From Burkholderia ambifaria (lineage in GTDB: Bacteria > Pseudomonadota > Gammaproteobacteria > Burkholderiales > Burkholderiaceae): a stretch of 57,339 nucleotides of DNA. The notes beneath the pieces are model-generated. The model was given only the letters and a program-made list of their open reading frames with translations, had not been told where the DNA came from and did not search any database. The first letter of the stretch is position 1. Each line of letters begins with the position of its first letter. Positions 8,914 through 17,261 of the stretch are shown here, one piece after another. Location: assembly GCF_001443045.1 (NCBI RefSeq), contig NZ_LKPJ01000038.1, positions 7,070 through 64,408 of the forward strand, read 5' to 3'. The position numbers were made by a program, and so were the translations under genes.

Positions 8914-10020
8914 TCAGTACAGCACGACCGAGCGGATCGACTCGCCGGCCTTCATCAGGTCGAAGCCTTCGTTGATCCGCTCGAGCGGCAGCGTGTGCGT
9001 GATCAGGTCGTCGATGTTGATCTTGCCTTCCATGTACCAGTCGACGATCTTCGGCACGTCGGTGCGGCCGCGCGCGCCGCCGAACGCCGAACCCTTCCAC
9101 CCGCGGCCCGTCACGAGCTGGAACGGACGCGTGCTGATTTCCTCACCGGCTGCTGCCACGCCGATGATGAACGACTGGCCCCAACCCTTGTGCGTGCACT
9201 CGAGCGCCTGACGCATCAGCTTCACGTTGCCGACGCACTCGAACGAGTAATCGGCGCCGCCGTCGGTCAGCTGCACGATGTGGTCGACCACGTTCTCGAC
9301 TTCGTTCGGGTTGATGAAGTGCGTCATCCCGAACTTCTTCGCGAGTTCGACGCGCTTCGGGTTGATGTCGACGCCGATGATCTTGTCCGCGCCGACCATC
9401 TTCGCGCCCTGGATCACGTTCAGGCCGATCCCGCCGAGGCCGAACACGACGACGTTCGCGCCCGCCTCGACCTTCGCCGAGTAGACGACCGCGCCGACGC
9501 CGGTCGTCACGCCGCAGCCGATGTAGCAGATCTTGTCGAACGGCGCGTCCTCGCGCACCTTCGCGACCGCAATTTCCGGCACGACGATGTAGTTCGAAAA
9601 CGTGGACGTGCCCATGTAGTGGAACAGCGGCTTGCCGTCGAGCGAGAAGCGCGACGTCGCGTCGGGCATCAGGCCCTTGCCCTGCGTCGCACGGATCTTC
9701 TGGCACAGGTTGGTCTTGCGCGACAGGCAGAACTTGCACTCGCGGCATTCGGGCGTGTAGAGCGGAATCACGTGGTCGCCCTTCCTCACGGTGCCGACGC
9801 CGGGGCCGACGTCGACCACCACGCCCGCGCCCTCATGGCCGAGGATCGCCGGGAAGATCCCTTCCGGATCGGCGCCCGACAGCGTGTAGTAGTCGGTGTG
9901 GCAGATGCCCGTCGCCTTCACTTCGATCAGCACTTCGCCTGCGCGCGGCCCTTCGAGATCGACTTCCTCGATCGTCAGTGGCGCGCCCGCCTTCCATGCA
10001 ATCGCGGCTTGCGTCTTCAT
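8914..10020 (-). CDS. adhC: S-(hydroxymethyl)glutathione dehydrogenase / class III alcohol dehydrogenase
   Basis: A zinc-dependent medium-chain dehydrogenase of 368 residues that oxidises S-hydroxymethylglutathione, the spontaneous adduct of formaldehyde and glutathione, to S-formylglutathione using NAD. Catalytic zinc ligands are seen as G-I-C-H-T-D (Cys40) and G-H-E-G-A-G (His62, Glu63). The structural zinc lobe is C-R-E-C-K-F-C-L-S-R-K-T-N-L-C, and the nucleotide fold has G-L-G-G-I-G-L. It is followed 16 bp on by fghA. Sited beside a demethylase gene, it fits removal of formaldehyde released by N-demethylation. Codon use is strongly GC-biased, like a core gene. Confidence 0.93.
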   Translation of the reverse strand: MKTQAAIAWKAGAPLTIEEVDLEGPRAGEVLIEVKATGICHTDYYTLSGADPEGIFPAILGHEGAGVVVDVGPGVGTVRKGDHVIPLYTPECRECKFCLSRKTNLCQKIRATQGKGLMPDATSRFSLDGKPLFHYMGTSTFSNYIVVPEIAVAKVREDAPFDKICYIGCGVTTGVGAVVYSAKVEAGANVVVFGLGGIGLNVIQGAKMVGADKIIGVDINPKRVELAKKFGMTHFINPNEVENVVDHIVQLTDGGADYSFECVGNVKLMRQALECTHKGWGQSFIIGVAAAGEEISTRPFQLVTGRGWKGSAFGGARGRTDVPKIVDWYMEGKINIDDLITHTLPLERINEGFDLMKAGESIRSVVLY

Positions 10021-10110
10021 CTACTTTCCTCAAAAAGTTGGAATTCCATCGGCCTGTTTGATTCGATCCGATTTCTTCGAAATAACGGATGGCCACCCAT
10101 CAAACCCGTT

Positions 10111-11235
10111 CTACCGCGACGCCAACTTCACGGACATTTCCGCGACAGATGCAGTCTGGTCTTCCAGACGTCCGCTTCTCGCATGCTCTTCTACCGATTG
10201 TCCGAAGGTCGCGGCCAGAATCGCCTCCAACGCAACAGCGCCCATGAAATCCTCCTTCGCATCGATCACGCCGACATCTCGCTCTCCGGCATCCATCAAT
10301 GCTCGGGTTGCGGCTTCCAGCGTCGCCCCTGCCGGCACACATATCCGCGGCCGGACTGAACGCGGTTCCGCGCTCCGAAGCAAGCTTTCGATTCGCACCA
10401 CCCGCCCACGATTGACTTCCTTCACAAAGCGCTCGATATAGTCGTCTGCGGGATTGAGCACGATGTCCTGCCCCGTTCCTTGTTGTACGACCTCGCCATC
10501 ACGCAGAATGGCAATGCGATCGCCCAGTCGAAGCGCCTCGTCCAGGTCATGTGTAATGAACACGATCGTCTTTTTGATTTCCTTCTGCAGATCGAGCAAC
10601 ACGCTTTGCATGTCAACGCGAATCAACGGATCAAGCGCCGAGTAGGCTTCGTCCATCAACAGAATCGGCGCGTCGTTGGTCAGTGCACGTGCAAGGCCAA
10701 CGCGTTGCTGCATGCCGCCGGACAACTGGTTCGGATAGTGGCGCTCGAAACCCTTGAGCCCCACTCGCTCTATCCAGCGCATCGCCGTGTCTTCCTGCTG
10801 CTGGCGTGGTTTACCCTGGATTTCGAGGCCATAAACCGTGTTCTCCAGAACGGTGCGATGCGGCAGCAATGCGAATTTCTGGAACACCATCGCAGTCTTG
10901 TTCCGACGGAACTGCTGCAATTCGCGCCGGTTCATCTTGACGACGTCGACGCCGTCGACAAGAATCTCGCCGGCGGTCGGGTCTATCAAGCGATTGATGT
11001 GGCGGATCAGGGTCGATTTACCCGAACCCGAGAGCCCCATGATCACCTGTATGCATCCGGCCGGCATCGCGATGTTGATGTTCCTGAGTCCCAGGACGTG
11101 ACCATGTTGCCGGTTGAGCTCGACCTTGCTCATACCTTTCTTGACGCTCTCGACATACTCAGTCGCCCGCGGGCCAAAAATCTTGTAAAGATTCTTGATC
11201 TGAATATCGAATGAGCCTGTGGTTCGATCACCCAT
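10111..11235 (-). CDS. proV: Glycine betaine/proline ABC transporter ATP-binding protein
   Basis: The cytoplasmic ATPase of a quaternary-amine importer, 374 residues from the ATG at 11235. Walker A is G-L-S-G-S-G-K-S-T (67-75), the Q-loop is F-Q-K at 118-120, the signature is L-S-G-G-M-Q-Q (171-177), and Walker B is I-L-L-M-D-E (191-196). It has the N-terminal K-N-L-Y-K-I-F-G extension and the C-terminal ~100-residue CBS-like tail typical of ProV/OpuAA. ATG 11235 overlaps the proW stop by 8 bp, so it is translationally coupled; a longer start at 11307 would lie deep in proW. Together with proW and proX it forms one minus-strand operon. Confidence 0.9.
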   Translation of the reverse strand: MGDRTTGSFDIQIKNLYKIFGPRATEYVESVKKGMSKVELNRQHGHVLGLRNINIAMPAGCIQVIMGLSGSGKSTLIRHINRLIDPTAGEILVDGVDVVKMNRRELQQFRRNKTAMVFQKFALLPHRTVLENTVYGLEIQGKPRQQQEDTAMRWIERVGLKGFERHYPNQLSGGMQQRVGLARALTNDAPILLMDEAYSALDPLIRVDMQSVLLDLQKEIKKTIVFITHDLDEALRLGDRIAILRDGEVVQQGTGQDIVLNPADDYIERFVKEVNRGRVVRIESLLRSAEPRSVRPRICVPAGATLEAATRALMDAGERDVGVIDAKEDFMGAVALEAILAATFGQSVEEHARSGRLEDQTASVAEMSVKLASR

Positions 11236-12115
11236 GGACAATCTCCAAATGCTTTTGCAGCCGCTTTCCGTAAGCCTGACTCGCTCGATCGAAAATGACT
11301 GCGACACCGACGATCGCCATGCCGTTCAGGATGCCGAGCGTGAAATACTGATTCGCAATCGCCTTGAGGACCGGTTGGCCCAACCCCTGGACACCGATCA
11401 TCGCCGCAACAACTACCATCGCCAGAGCCATCATGATGGTCTGGTTGATGCCGGTCATGATGGCCGGGAGCGCCAAAGGAATCTGCACGTTGCGGAGCTT
11501 CTGCCACAACGAGGAGCCGAACGCGTCCGCAGCCTCCAATACCTCAATGTCGACTTGACGCAAGCCGAGATCCGTCAGGCGAATGATCGGCGGGATCGCA
11601 TAAATCACCACCGCGATCAGACCCGGTACCTTCCCGATTCCGAGCAGCATCACGACGGGGATCAGATAAACGAAACTCGGCATCGTCTGCATGACATCGA
11701 GAATCGGCTTGATGATCTTGCTCGCGCGATTGGAGCAGGACGTCAGTATGCCGATCGGGATTCCGCACACGACTGAAACGATCGTGCTGACCAGAATCAT
11801 CGAGATGGTCCGCATCGTGTCGTCCCACATCCCGAACAATCCGATGACCAGAAGGATCACGACCGATCCAGAAACAATCTTCCAGCTCTTGCTAGCAAAC
11901 CACGCGACGCCGGCGATCAGGAGCACGATGATCGGCCACGGCGTCGTCGTGAAAAACTTGTCGGCCACGTTCAGGAAGATCTGAAGCGGATGAAAGAACG
12001 CCTCGATCGCATCACCGTAGCCAGTGCTAAACCCTCGATACCAGTCATCAACCGTCTGCTTAAGGTTGAACAGGAACGAGTCGCTCAACTGGGGGAAATT
12101 CATTAGCCAGCTCAT
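11228..12115 (-). CDS. proW: Glycine betaine/proline ABC transporter permease
   Basis: The inner-membrane subunit of the importer, 295 residues with about seven membrane helices and the binding-protein-dependent permease core. D-V-M-Q-T-M-P-S-F-V-Y-L-I-P is the family hallmark, and an E-A-A-D-A-F-G-S-S coupling helix follows. ATG 12115 stands 6 nt after GGGAG and is preferred to the GTG at 12118. It is the second gene of proX-proW-proV, separated from proX by a strong hairpin that would lower permease expression relative to the binding protein, and it overlaps proV. Confidence 0.9.
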   Translation of the reverse strand: MSWLMNFPQLSDSFLFNLKQTVDDWYRGFSTGYGDAIEAFFHPLQIFLNVADKFFTTTPWPIIVLLIAGVAWFASKSWKIVSGSVVILLVIGLFGMWDDTMRTISMILVSTIVSVVCGIPIGILTSCSNRASKIIKPILDVMQTMPSFVYLIPVVMLLGIGKVPGLIAVVIYAIPPIIRLTDLGLRQVDIEVLEAADAFGSSLWQKLRNVQIPLALPAIMTGINQTIMMALAMVVVAAMIGVQGLGQPVLKAIANQYFTLGILNGMAIVGVAVIFDRASQAYGKRLQKHLEIVHG

Positions 12116-12156
12116 CACAAACTCCCGAATAGCCTCTACCGCTCTTACGAAAACTG

Positions 12157-12180
12157 CGGCAGGTTCCGATGAACCTGCCG
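12157..12180 (-). terminator. Intra-operon hairpin between proX and proW
   Basis: A perfect 10-bp stem (CGGCAGGTTC at 12157-12166 and complement at 12171-12180) with a 4-nt loop. Read on the minus strand it is followed by CAGTTTTCG. It is probably an attenuator or 3'-end protector that keeps proX transcript in excess over proW-proV. Confidence 0.6.
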
Positions 12181-12196
12181 TGCAACTGGAAGCCTC

Positions 12197-13192
12197 TTAC
12201 AGCGCTGCCTTGATCTTTTCGGCAGCTGCCGGCGTTACCCACTTGCTCCACACGTCCTGCCGCGTTTTCAAGAAGTGCTTGGCGCTGTCTTCGCCGGACG
12301 CCTGATGGTCGGTCGCCCACGACATCGCGTTGTTGATGTCCGCATTGGAGATCTTTCGAACCTTGAAGTAGTCCATGGCGGGACCACCTCGCTTCGCGAA
12401 GTTGGCCGTCACGAGCGTCTTGGCATATTCTGTCGGCCAGTAGTTCTGCTTGGGATCCGGGCAGTCCGCGACGGTGGTGCAACGCTTCCACTCCGCTTCG
12501 TTATTGGGCACCGAAGCGAGTTTGACCATCTTGTACTTCCCGAGGAGCGCCGTCGGCTCCCAGTAGAAGCCAAGCCAGCCTTGCTTGCGCTCATAGGCCT
12601 TAATCAAGGACGCATCGAGCGCGGCCCCAGAGCCGGTAGGTACGAGGGTAAATCCGGCTCTGTCGCCGTTGTTCGCCTTGAAGATTTGCGCCGTGATTAC
12701 AGTCCCCCCCCAACCTTGCGGCCCGTTGTATACCGCGCCCTTCGAGGGATCTTCCGGTGCCGGGAACAACTTCGGCTGCTTCAATGCATCCGCAATGGTC
12801 TTGATCTCCGGATGGGCGTCCGCGAGATACTTCGGAATCCACCAACCGTTCACGTACCCGTCAGGCAAGACGTTCACCGTTTCGATGAGACGTTTCTCGC
12901 TGATCGCACGCGCGACGACACCGGGCGCTTGGGAAAGCGATGCTTCCGGCGCGACATCCGGCTTGCCCTTCTCGGCCATTGCGGTGAGGGTAGGAACCGT
13001 GTCGCCGGTGGTCACCTGAACATCGCACCCATACCCTTTGCCGAGAATGAACTTGTCGATGTTCGCGAGCGTCTCCGCCGATTGCCAGTTCATGCTGGCG
13101 ATCGTGATTTCGCCGCAATCAGCCGCAAACGCAGAACCCGTCGATGCGGCGAGGAAAATGCCTGCGCAAACCAATTTAACCGTAGTGTTCAT
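12197..13192 (-). CDS. proX: Glycine betaine/proline ABC transporter substrate-binding protein
   Basis: A periplasmic type II binding protein of the OpuAC/ProX family, 331 residues. The signal peptide ends at S-A-F-A-A-D, followed by C-G-E-I-T-I-A-S-M-N-W-Q-S-A-E and Q-V-T-T-G-D-T-V-P, typical of quaternary-amine binding proteins. Tryptophan-rich segments such as G-W-W-I-P-K-Y and G-F-Y-W-E-P could supply the aromatic box for a trimethylammonium or dimethylproline group. It is the first gene of proX-proW-proV. An ATCGTATAC palindrome half-way up its leader suggests control by an FCD-type GntR protein. Whether the ligand is glycine betaine, proline betaine or proline cannot be told. Confidence 0.88.
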   Translation of the reverse strand: MNTTVKLVCAGIFLAASTGSAFAADCGEITIASMNWQSAETLANIDKFILGKGYGCDVQVTTGDTVPTLTAMAEKGKPDVAPEASLSQAPGVVARAISEKRLIETVNVLPDGYVNGWWIPKYLADAHPEIKTIADALKQPKLFPAPEDPSKGAVYNGPQGWGGTVITAQIFKANNGDRAGFTLVPTGSGAALDASLIKAYERKQGWLGFYWEPTALLGKYKMVKLASVPNNEAEWKRCTTVADCPDPKQNYWPTEYAKTLVTANFAKRGGPAMDYFKVRKISNADINNAMSWATDHQASGEDSAKHFLKTRQDVWSKWVTPAAAEKIKAAL

Positions 13193-13310
13193 TTTCAGAT
13201 GCTCCCCATGGAGTGCGTGGTTATCCTAACTAAGCGATGACTTTCAAGTCGAACTTCCTGTAGCTGCACTCACTTGCCAGCCACTGGCCCGATGGTACTT
13301 CGCCAAAATT

Positions 13311-13322
13311 ATCGTATACCGT
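13311..13322. promoter_or_regulatory. Candidate GntR operator upstream of proX
   Basis: ATCGTATACCGT, a 10/12 match to the palindrome ATCGTATACGAT, lies about 120 bp before the proX start in an AT-rich stretch. The same motif recurs before putA, the porin gene, the GMC gene, the GntR gene at 40176 and the P5C dehydrogenase gene. Confidence 0.55.
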
Positions 13323-13397
13323 TTATATAACAATAAATACGATTCACCGCATGGATACGCGAGCGACACGTTAAAACACGCGTGTCGGTCACGTTGG

Positions 13398-13433
13398 GCG
13401 GACGCAGACTGGCCTTGGCCGGTCGGCGTCCGC
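13398..13433 (-). terminator. Hairpin after the demethylase gene
   Basis: GCGGACGC (13398-13405) pairs with GCGTCCGC (13426-13433), and an inner CTGGCC/GGCCGG extends the stem. It lies 10 bp past the stop of the minus-strand demethylase gene. It lacks a T-run, so this is a likely but unproven terminator. Confidence 0.45.
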
Positions 13434-13443
13434 GCCAGCCGCG

Positions 13444-15480
13444 TCAAATGTCTTTCATCAGACGCAATGCATCGTAGATTGCGGCATGAGTGTTCCGCCC
13501 TGCGACGGCATCACCGATTCGGAACAACTGGAACTTGCCCTCCTCGTTGATGCGGATGCTCTGCGGCCTCCCTTCGATCAGCTCCGCATAGTCGACCTCG
13601 CCGAGGTTCGAAGAGAGCGGCTTCAACTCGAAGTACAGATCGTCATTCGGCCGGGTCCCGTGATTGACGATGATCTGGTCGTGACGTTGCTCCTTCCGGA
13701 TGCCGCCGTAGTCGCTCCCGATGGTGGCGATCAGTTCACCGTCTTCACGGCGAACCTCCTCGAGCAGGAAGGTGACCGTGAAAGTCACGTCTCGATTCTG
13801 CAGGGATCGCATGTACGGAACGAGGTTCATTGCCATGACCTCCGGAGCGAATGAGCGGTCACGCGTCATCACTTCAACCTTACCACCTGCAGCAGAGATG
13901 ATCTCGGCAGCTTGCAGTCCGGAGTGATCGCCGGCGTCGTCGTAGATCAGCACGTTCTTGCCAGGCTTGACGTCGCCCGAGATGATGTCCCACGCCGATA
14001 CGACAAGCTCGTTTCCGGTTGTCAGTACTTCGGTATGCGGCAAACCACCGGTTGCAACGACAACGACGTCCGGCTGCTCTTGAAGTACAGTGTCGGGTTC
14101 AGCCCAGGTGTTGTACTTGAAGGTAACGCCCTTCGCCTCGCACTGTGCCACCCGCCAATCCGAAATTCCCAGCATTTCCCGGCGCCGCGGGCTTTGCGCC
14201 GTGAGGACGATCTGGCCACCGGCCTTGCTTGATGCTTCGAGTACGGTCACGGTGTGCCCGCGTTCGGCGGCCACGCGAGCTGCCTCCAGGCCTGCCGGCC
14301 CCGCACCGATGACCACGACTTTGCGTTTTACATCCGCCTTCGGGATGTCGTGGGGCATCGTTTCCTCACGACCCGTCGCGGCGTTGTGGATGCAGAGTGC
14401 CATGCCGCCCTGATAGATTCGGTCCAGACAGTAGTTCGCCCCAACGCACGGACGAATGTCGTCCTCGCGCTTCTCGATGATCTTGCGAACGATATGCGGA
14501 TCTGCAAGATGAGCGCGCGTCATCCCGATCATGTCGACCTTGCCCGACGCAATCGCATAACGTGCAGTTGCAACGTCCTGAATTCTGGTTGCATGGAACA
14601 CCGGGAACCGGGTCGCCGCGCGCACTGCGCCGGCAAGCTCGAGATGGGGTGCGCTCGCCATGCCCATGATCGGGATCTGATCGGTCAAGCCCGCGTCGGT
14701 TTCGATATGGCCGCGGGTGACATTAAGGAAGTCGATAAGACCACTGTCCTTGAGCATCTGCGAGATCTTGAGCCCCTCTTCCCTGCCATAGCCCGTCGCG
14801 CAGTCCTCGTCGGCTACGTACCGCACCCCAAGAATGAAGTCCGGCCCCACACGGTCGCGAACCGCACGCAAGACCTCCATCGAGAACCGCATGCGATTCT
14901 CGAGCGACCCGCCGTATTCATTGTCGAGGTGGTTGCTCATGGGTGACCAGAACTGCGAAAGCAGGTGGCCGAACGATTCGTACTCGACACCATCGACGCC
15001 ACTAGCTTTCATACGTTCAGTTGCGTCGGCAAAATCCTTCTTGATGCGGTCGATGTCCCATTTTTCGATGAGCTTCGGAAACGCGCGGTGAGACGGTTCC
15101 CGCTCCATCGTCGGTGCAACGACGGGGAGCCAGTCAGCCTTGTCCCAGCGTGTTCGCCGCCCAAGATGAGTCAACTGAATCATGACCGCGGCACCATGCT
15201 CATGGCATGCGTCGGTCAACTCGCTCATCCATTTCACCACCTCGTCCTTGTATGCAAGGACGTTATTAAAAACAGGCGGACTGTCGCGCGATACCGCGGC
15301 CGAACCGGCGGTCATCGTCAATGCGAGGCCGGCTTTCGCACGCTCGACGTGGTAGGCACGATAGCGGCCTTTCGGCATCCCGTCCTCCGGATATGCGGGC
15401 TCGTGGCTGGATGTCATCAAGCGGTTGCGGAGGGTCAGATGCTTGAGTTTGAACGGCTGGAGAAGAGGGTCATTCGACAT
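13444..15480 (-). CDS. TMADH-family flavoprotein demethylase (N-methylproline / dimethylglycine demethylase type)
   Basis: A 678-residue flavoprotein of the trimethylamine dehydrogenase/2,4-dienoyl-CoA reductase family. Residues 1-340 form the FMN-binding TIM barrel (P-F-K-L-K-H-L-T-L-R-N-R; D-N-E-Y-G-G-S-L-E-N-R). Residues 345-363 hold the iron-sulfur motif region, and G-A-G-P-A-G at 392-397 starts the ADP/FAD-like domains. Length and the H-E-P-A-Y start resemble StcD-type N-methylproline demethylases and, less closely, DgcA dimethylglycine demethylases. Such enzymes remove an N-methyl group and pass electrons to ETF. The cluster motif here is C345-x2-A348-x2-C351-x11-C363: the second cysteine of TMADH is Ala. 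The gene is divergent from a TetR gene and next to proX-proW-proV. The Rieske oxygenase that would make N-methylproline from proline betaine is not in the window. Start 15480 fits the family; the 15552 extension does not. Confidence 0.8.
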   Translation of the reverse strand: MSNDPLLQPFKLKHLTLRNRLMTSSHEPAYPEDGMPKGRYRAYHVERAKAGLALTMTAGSAAVSRDSPPVFNNVLAYKDEVVKWMSELTDACHEHGAAVMIQLTHLGRRTRWDKADWLPVVAPTMEREPSHRAFPKLIEKWDIDRIKKDFADATERMKASGVDGVEYESFGHLLSQFWSPMSNHLDNEYGGSLENRMRFSMEVLRAVRDRVGPDFILGVRYVADEDCATGYGREEGLKISQMLKDSGLIDFLNVTRGHIETDAGLTDQIPIMGMASAPHLELAGAVRAATRFPVFHATRIQDVATARYAIASGKVDMIGMTRAHLADPHIVRKIIEKREDDIRPCVGANYCLDRIYQGGMALCIHNAATGREETMPHDIPKADVKRKVVVIGAGPAGLEAARVAAERGHTVTVLEASSKAGGQIVLTAQSPRRREMLGISDWRVAQCEAKGVTFKYNTWAEPDTVLQEQPDVVVVATGGLPHTEVLTTGNELVVSAWDIISGDVKPGKNVLIYDDAGDHSGLQAAEIISAAGGKVEVMTRDRSFAPEVMAMNLVPYMRSLQNRDVTFTVTFLLEEVRREDGELIATIGSDYGGIRKEQRHDQIIVNHGTRPNDDLYFELKPLSSNLGEVDYAELIEGRPQSIRINEEGKFQLFRIGDAVAGRNTHAAIYDALRLMKDI

Positions 15481-15569
15481 GATTGGTGGCCACGCGGTTG
15501 GAACGATGGCTGTACGGTAGATCTCCACAACGACCACGTCAAGTACGTACACACCCTAGTTTAATTACC

Positions 15570-15583
15570 AGACATGCATGTCT
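15570..15583. promoter_or_regulatory. Perfect palindrome in the demethylase/TetR divergent promoter
   Basis: AGACATGCATGTCT, a 14-bp perfect palindrome, lies between the divergent starts at 15480 and 15642. Position and symmetry fit the operator of the adjacent TetR protein, controlling both genes. A GTACGTAC repeat sits 25 bp away. Confidence 0.6.
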
Positions 15584-15641
15584 ATTTTGATTGATAGATT
15601 CCGATAAACTTCAGCCAGACTAGACGTGGATGGAGCTTGGC

Positions 15642-16289
15642 ATGAGTGAGGTGGGATGGAGAGGGTCGCCAGACGTCTGGCTTGATGCCGCGTACGAGAC
15701 CCTGATCGAATCGGGCGTGGATGCGGTGCGCATTGCGACTTTGGCCGCGCGGCTGAAGCTGTCGCGTGCGAGCTTTTACTGGTTTTTCAAGGATCGGGAC
15801 GAACTGCTCGAAGGGCTGCTCGAACGGTGGCGCAGCAAAAACACCCTGAGTCTGGTCAAACAATGCCAAGCGTATGCGGACACCATCGTGGAAGCGATGC
15901 TGAACGTAACGGACTGCTGGTTTCGAAAGGAAATGTTCGACGCACGACTTGAGTTCGCCATTCGCAGCTGGGCGATCCAGTCCCCTCAGCTTCAGGCGGA
16001 AGTCCAGGCGTCTGACAACGTGCGGACGGATTCGATCAAACAGATGTTGATGCGCTTCGGCATGCCCGAAGATACTGCGGACGTCCGGGCACGCTCGGTT
16101 TACCTGATTCAGATCGGGTACATCTCCCTCCACGTCGCCGAGGACATGGCCACTCGGATGAAACGAATTCCGGAATACGTGGCGATGTACACGGGAGTGA
16201 GGCCCGAGCAGCGCGATCTCGAACGGTTCTACTCCAGAATCGGATTTGACCCAACCGCTCAAACGATTGAGAACGCGAAATCGATGTGA
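15642..16289 (+). CDS. TetR-family transcriptional regulator
   Basis: A 215-residue repressor-type protein. The N-terminal HTH is clear: A-A-Y-E-T-L-I-E-S-G-V-D-A-V-R-I-A-T-L-A-A-R-L with S-R-A-S-F-Y-W-F-F-K-D-R-D-E-L-L after it. The C-terminal two thirds are the helical ligand-binding domain. ATG 15642 lies 6 nt after TGGAG and is preferred to ATG 15630. It is transcribed away from the demethylase gene and probably represses it through the palindrome at 15570-15583; the inducer would then be the demethylase substrate or product (inference). The truncated TetR at the left end of the window is a paralogue. Confidence 0.85.
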   Translation: MSEVGWRGSPDVWLDAAYETLIESGVDAVRIATLAARLKLSRASFYWFFKDRDELLEGLLERWRSKNTLSLVKQCQAYADTIVEAMLNVTDCWFRKEMFDARLEFAIRSWAIQSPQLQAEVQASDNVRTDSIKQMLMRFGMPEDTADVRARSVYLIQIGYISLHVAEDMATRMKRIPEYVAMYTGVRPEQRDLERFYSRIGFDPTAQTIENAKSM

Positions 16290-16853
16290 CGGGAGGCCCT
16301 CCACGGGAGATACACCTCGGTGGAGACGCCCCGTTCCATTCCCACCTGCTCAGGGATCCCTCTCCGGACCTGTACGGAATTCCGGGGCTCCACTAGCCCC
16401 CCCTCCTCTCCGACAAACCACCTGAAAACCTGACACTTCCATTTCCCGCATCGATGACGCTGCAAATATTGGGGGGATGCGTCACGAGCAGCGTCCTCGC
16501 TCGGTGCGTGAGGTGACGTGTGCTCGTATCAGGCTTGAGTCCCATACGGATGGCCAACATGCACCGACTTTAGGCCAAACTTTCCGCAAAAAAGCCCGTA
16601 AAGACGAACCGCGGGCAAGAATCTGCTCGCGGACTTGGTTGAGCGAGACCGAGTCCCAGCCCCAACCGCGACTCCGACATGCAACATCGCGATGAAGGCC
16701 ACGGAAATCGAGGCATCAACAATGCCGTCGGACCCCGGCGCATGGAACACGAAGCCAGGGAGAACCCATCCCTGATCATTCGTCATCCTTATTTTTAGTC
16801 GCTACCCTATTTTCATTGCCCGTTAACGGCTCATCTATTCTCAGAGACTAGTC
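16290..16853. other. Intergenic region, no gene supported
   Basis: About 560 bp between the TetR and VOC genes. Short frames on both strands lack ribosome-binding sites and family features. An inverted repeat CTCCAC/GTGGAG near 16300-16335 may end the TetR transcript. I see nothing else. Confidence 0.4.
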
Positions 16854-17234
16854 ATGGCTTTCACACACGTCACCGTCGGTACCAACGACCTCGAACAGGC
16901 TCGCTCCTTTTACGACACGATCCTCGGCGCGATCGGCCTGAAACGACTCGCGGACCTTGGTTCGAATGGCTCGATCTGGGGCAAGGACAGCCCGGCCTTT
17001 TTCGTACTCAAACCCGCGAATGGCCAGCCTGCAACGGTAGGCAACGGCGTGACGGTATCGTTCGAGGCCCCCAGCCGTGACGCCATCCATCAATTCCATG
17101 CCGCCGCGCTGGCTGCTGGCGGCAAGGACGAAGGCGCCGTCGGGCCGCGCTCGTGGGCACCCAATGCGTACGCGGCATACGTCCGCGATCTGGATGGCAA
17201 CAAACTGGCCGTCTATTGCTTCAAGGCAGAGTAA
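16854..17234 (+). CDS. VOC-family (glyoxalase/bleomycin-resistance-like) protein
   Basis: A 126-residue single-domain vicinal-oxygen-chelate protein. It starts with the typical H-V-T-V-G-T-N-D-L-E-Q-A-R-S-F-Y-D beta-alpha unit and ends with Y-A-A-Y-V-R-D-L-D-G-N-K-L-A-V-Y. His5 and a Glu/Tyr near the end are likely metal-side positions of the paired fold. Such proteins are often lactoylglutathione-lyase-like or of unknown substrate. It converges on the GlxA-type regulator gene, and no operon partner follows. Specific activity unknown. Confidence 0.75.
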   Translation: MAFTHVTVGTNDLEQARSFYDTILGAIGLKRLADLGSNGSIWGKDSPAFFVLKPANGQPATVGNGVTVSFEAPSRDAIHQFHAAALAAGGKDEGAVGPRSWAPNAYAAYVRDLDGNKLAVYCFKAE

Positions 17235-17261
17235 GCATCGGCGGCAGTTAGCCGCCGACAC

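Noticed and set aside
8060..10359. Long plus-strand frames opposite fghA and adhC
   Set aside because: Antisense shadows of well-conserved genes with no recognisable motifs.
16529..16786. An 85-codon minus-strand frame with hydrophobic stretches
   Set aside because: No usable ribosome-binding site spacing, no family resemblance, and it lies in an otherwise empty spacer.
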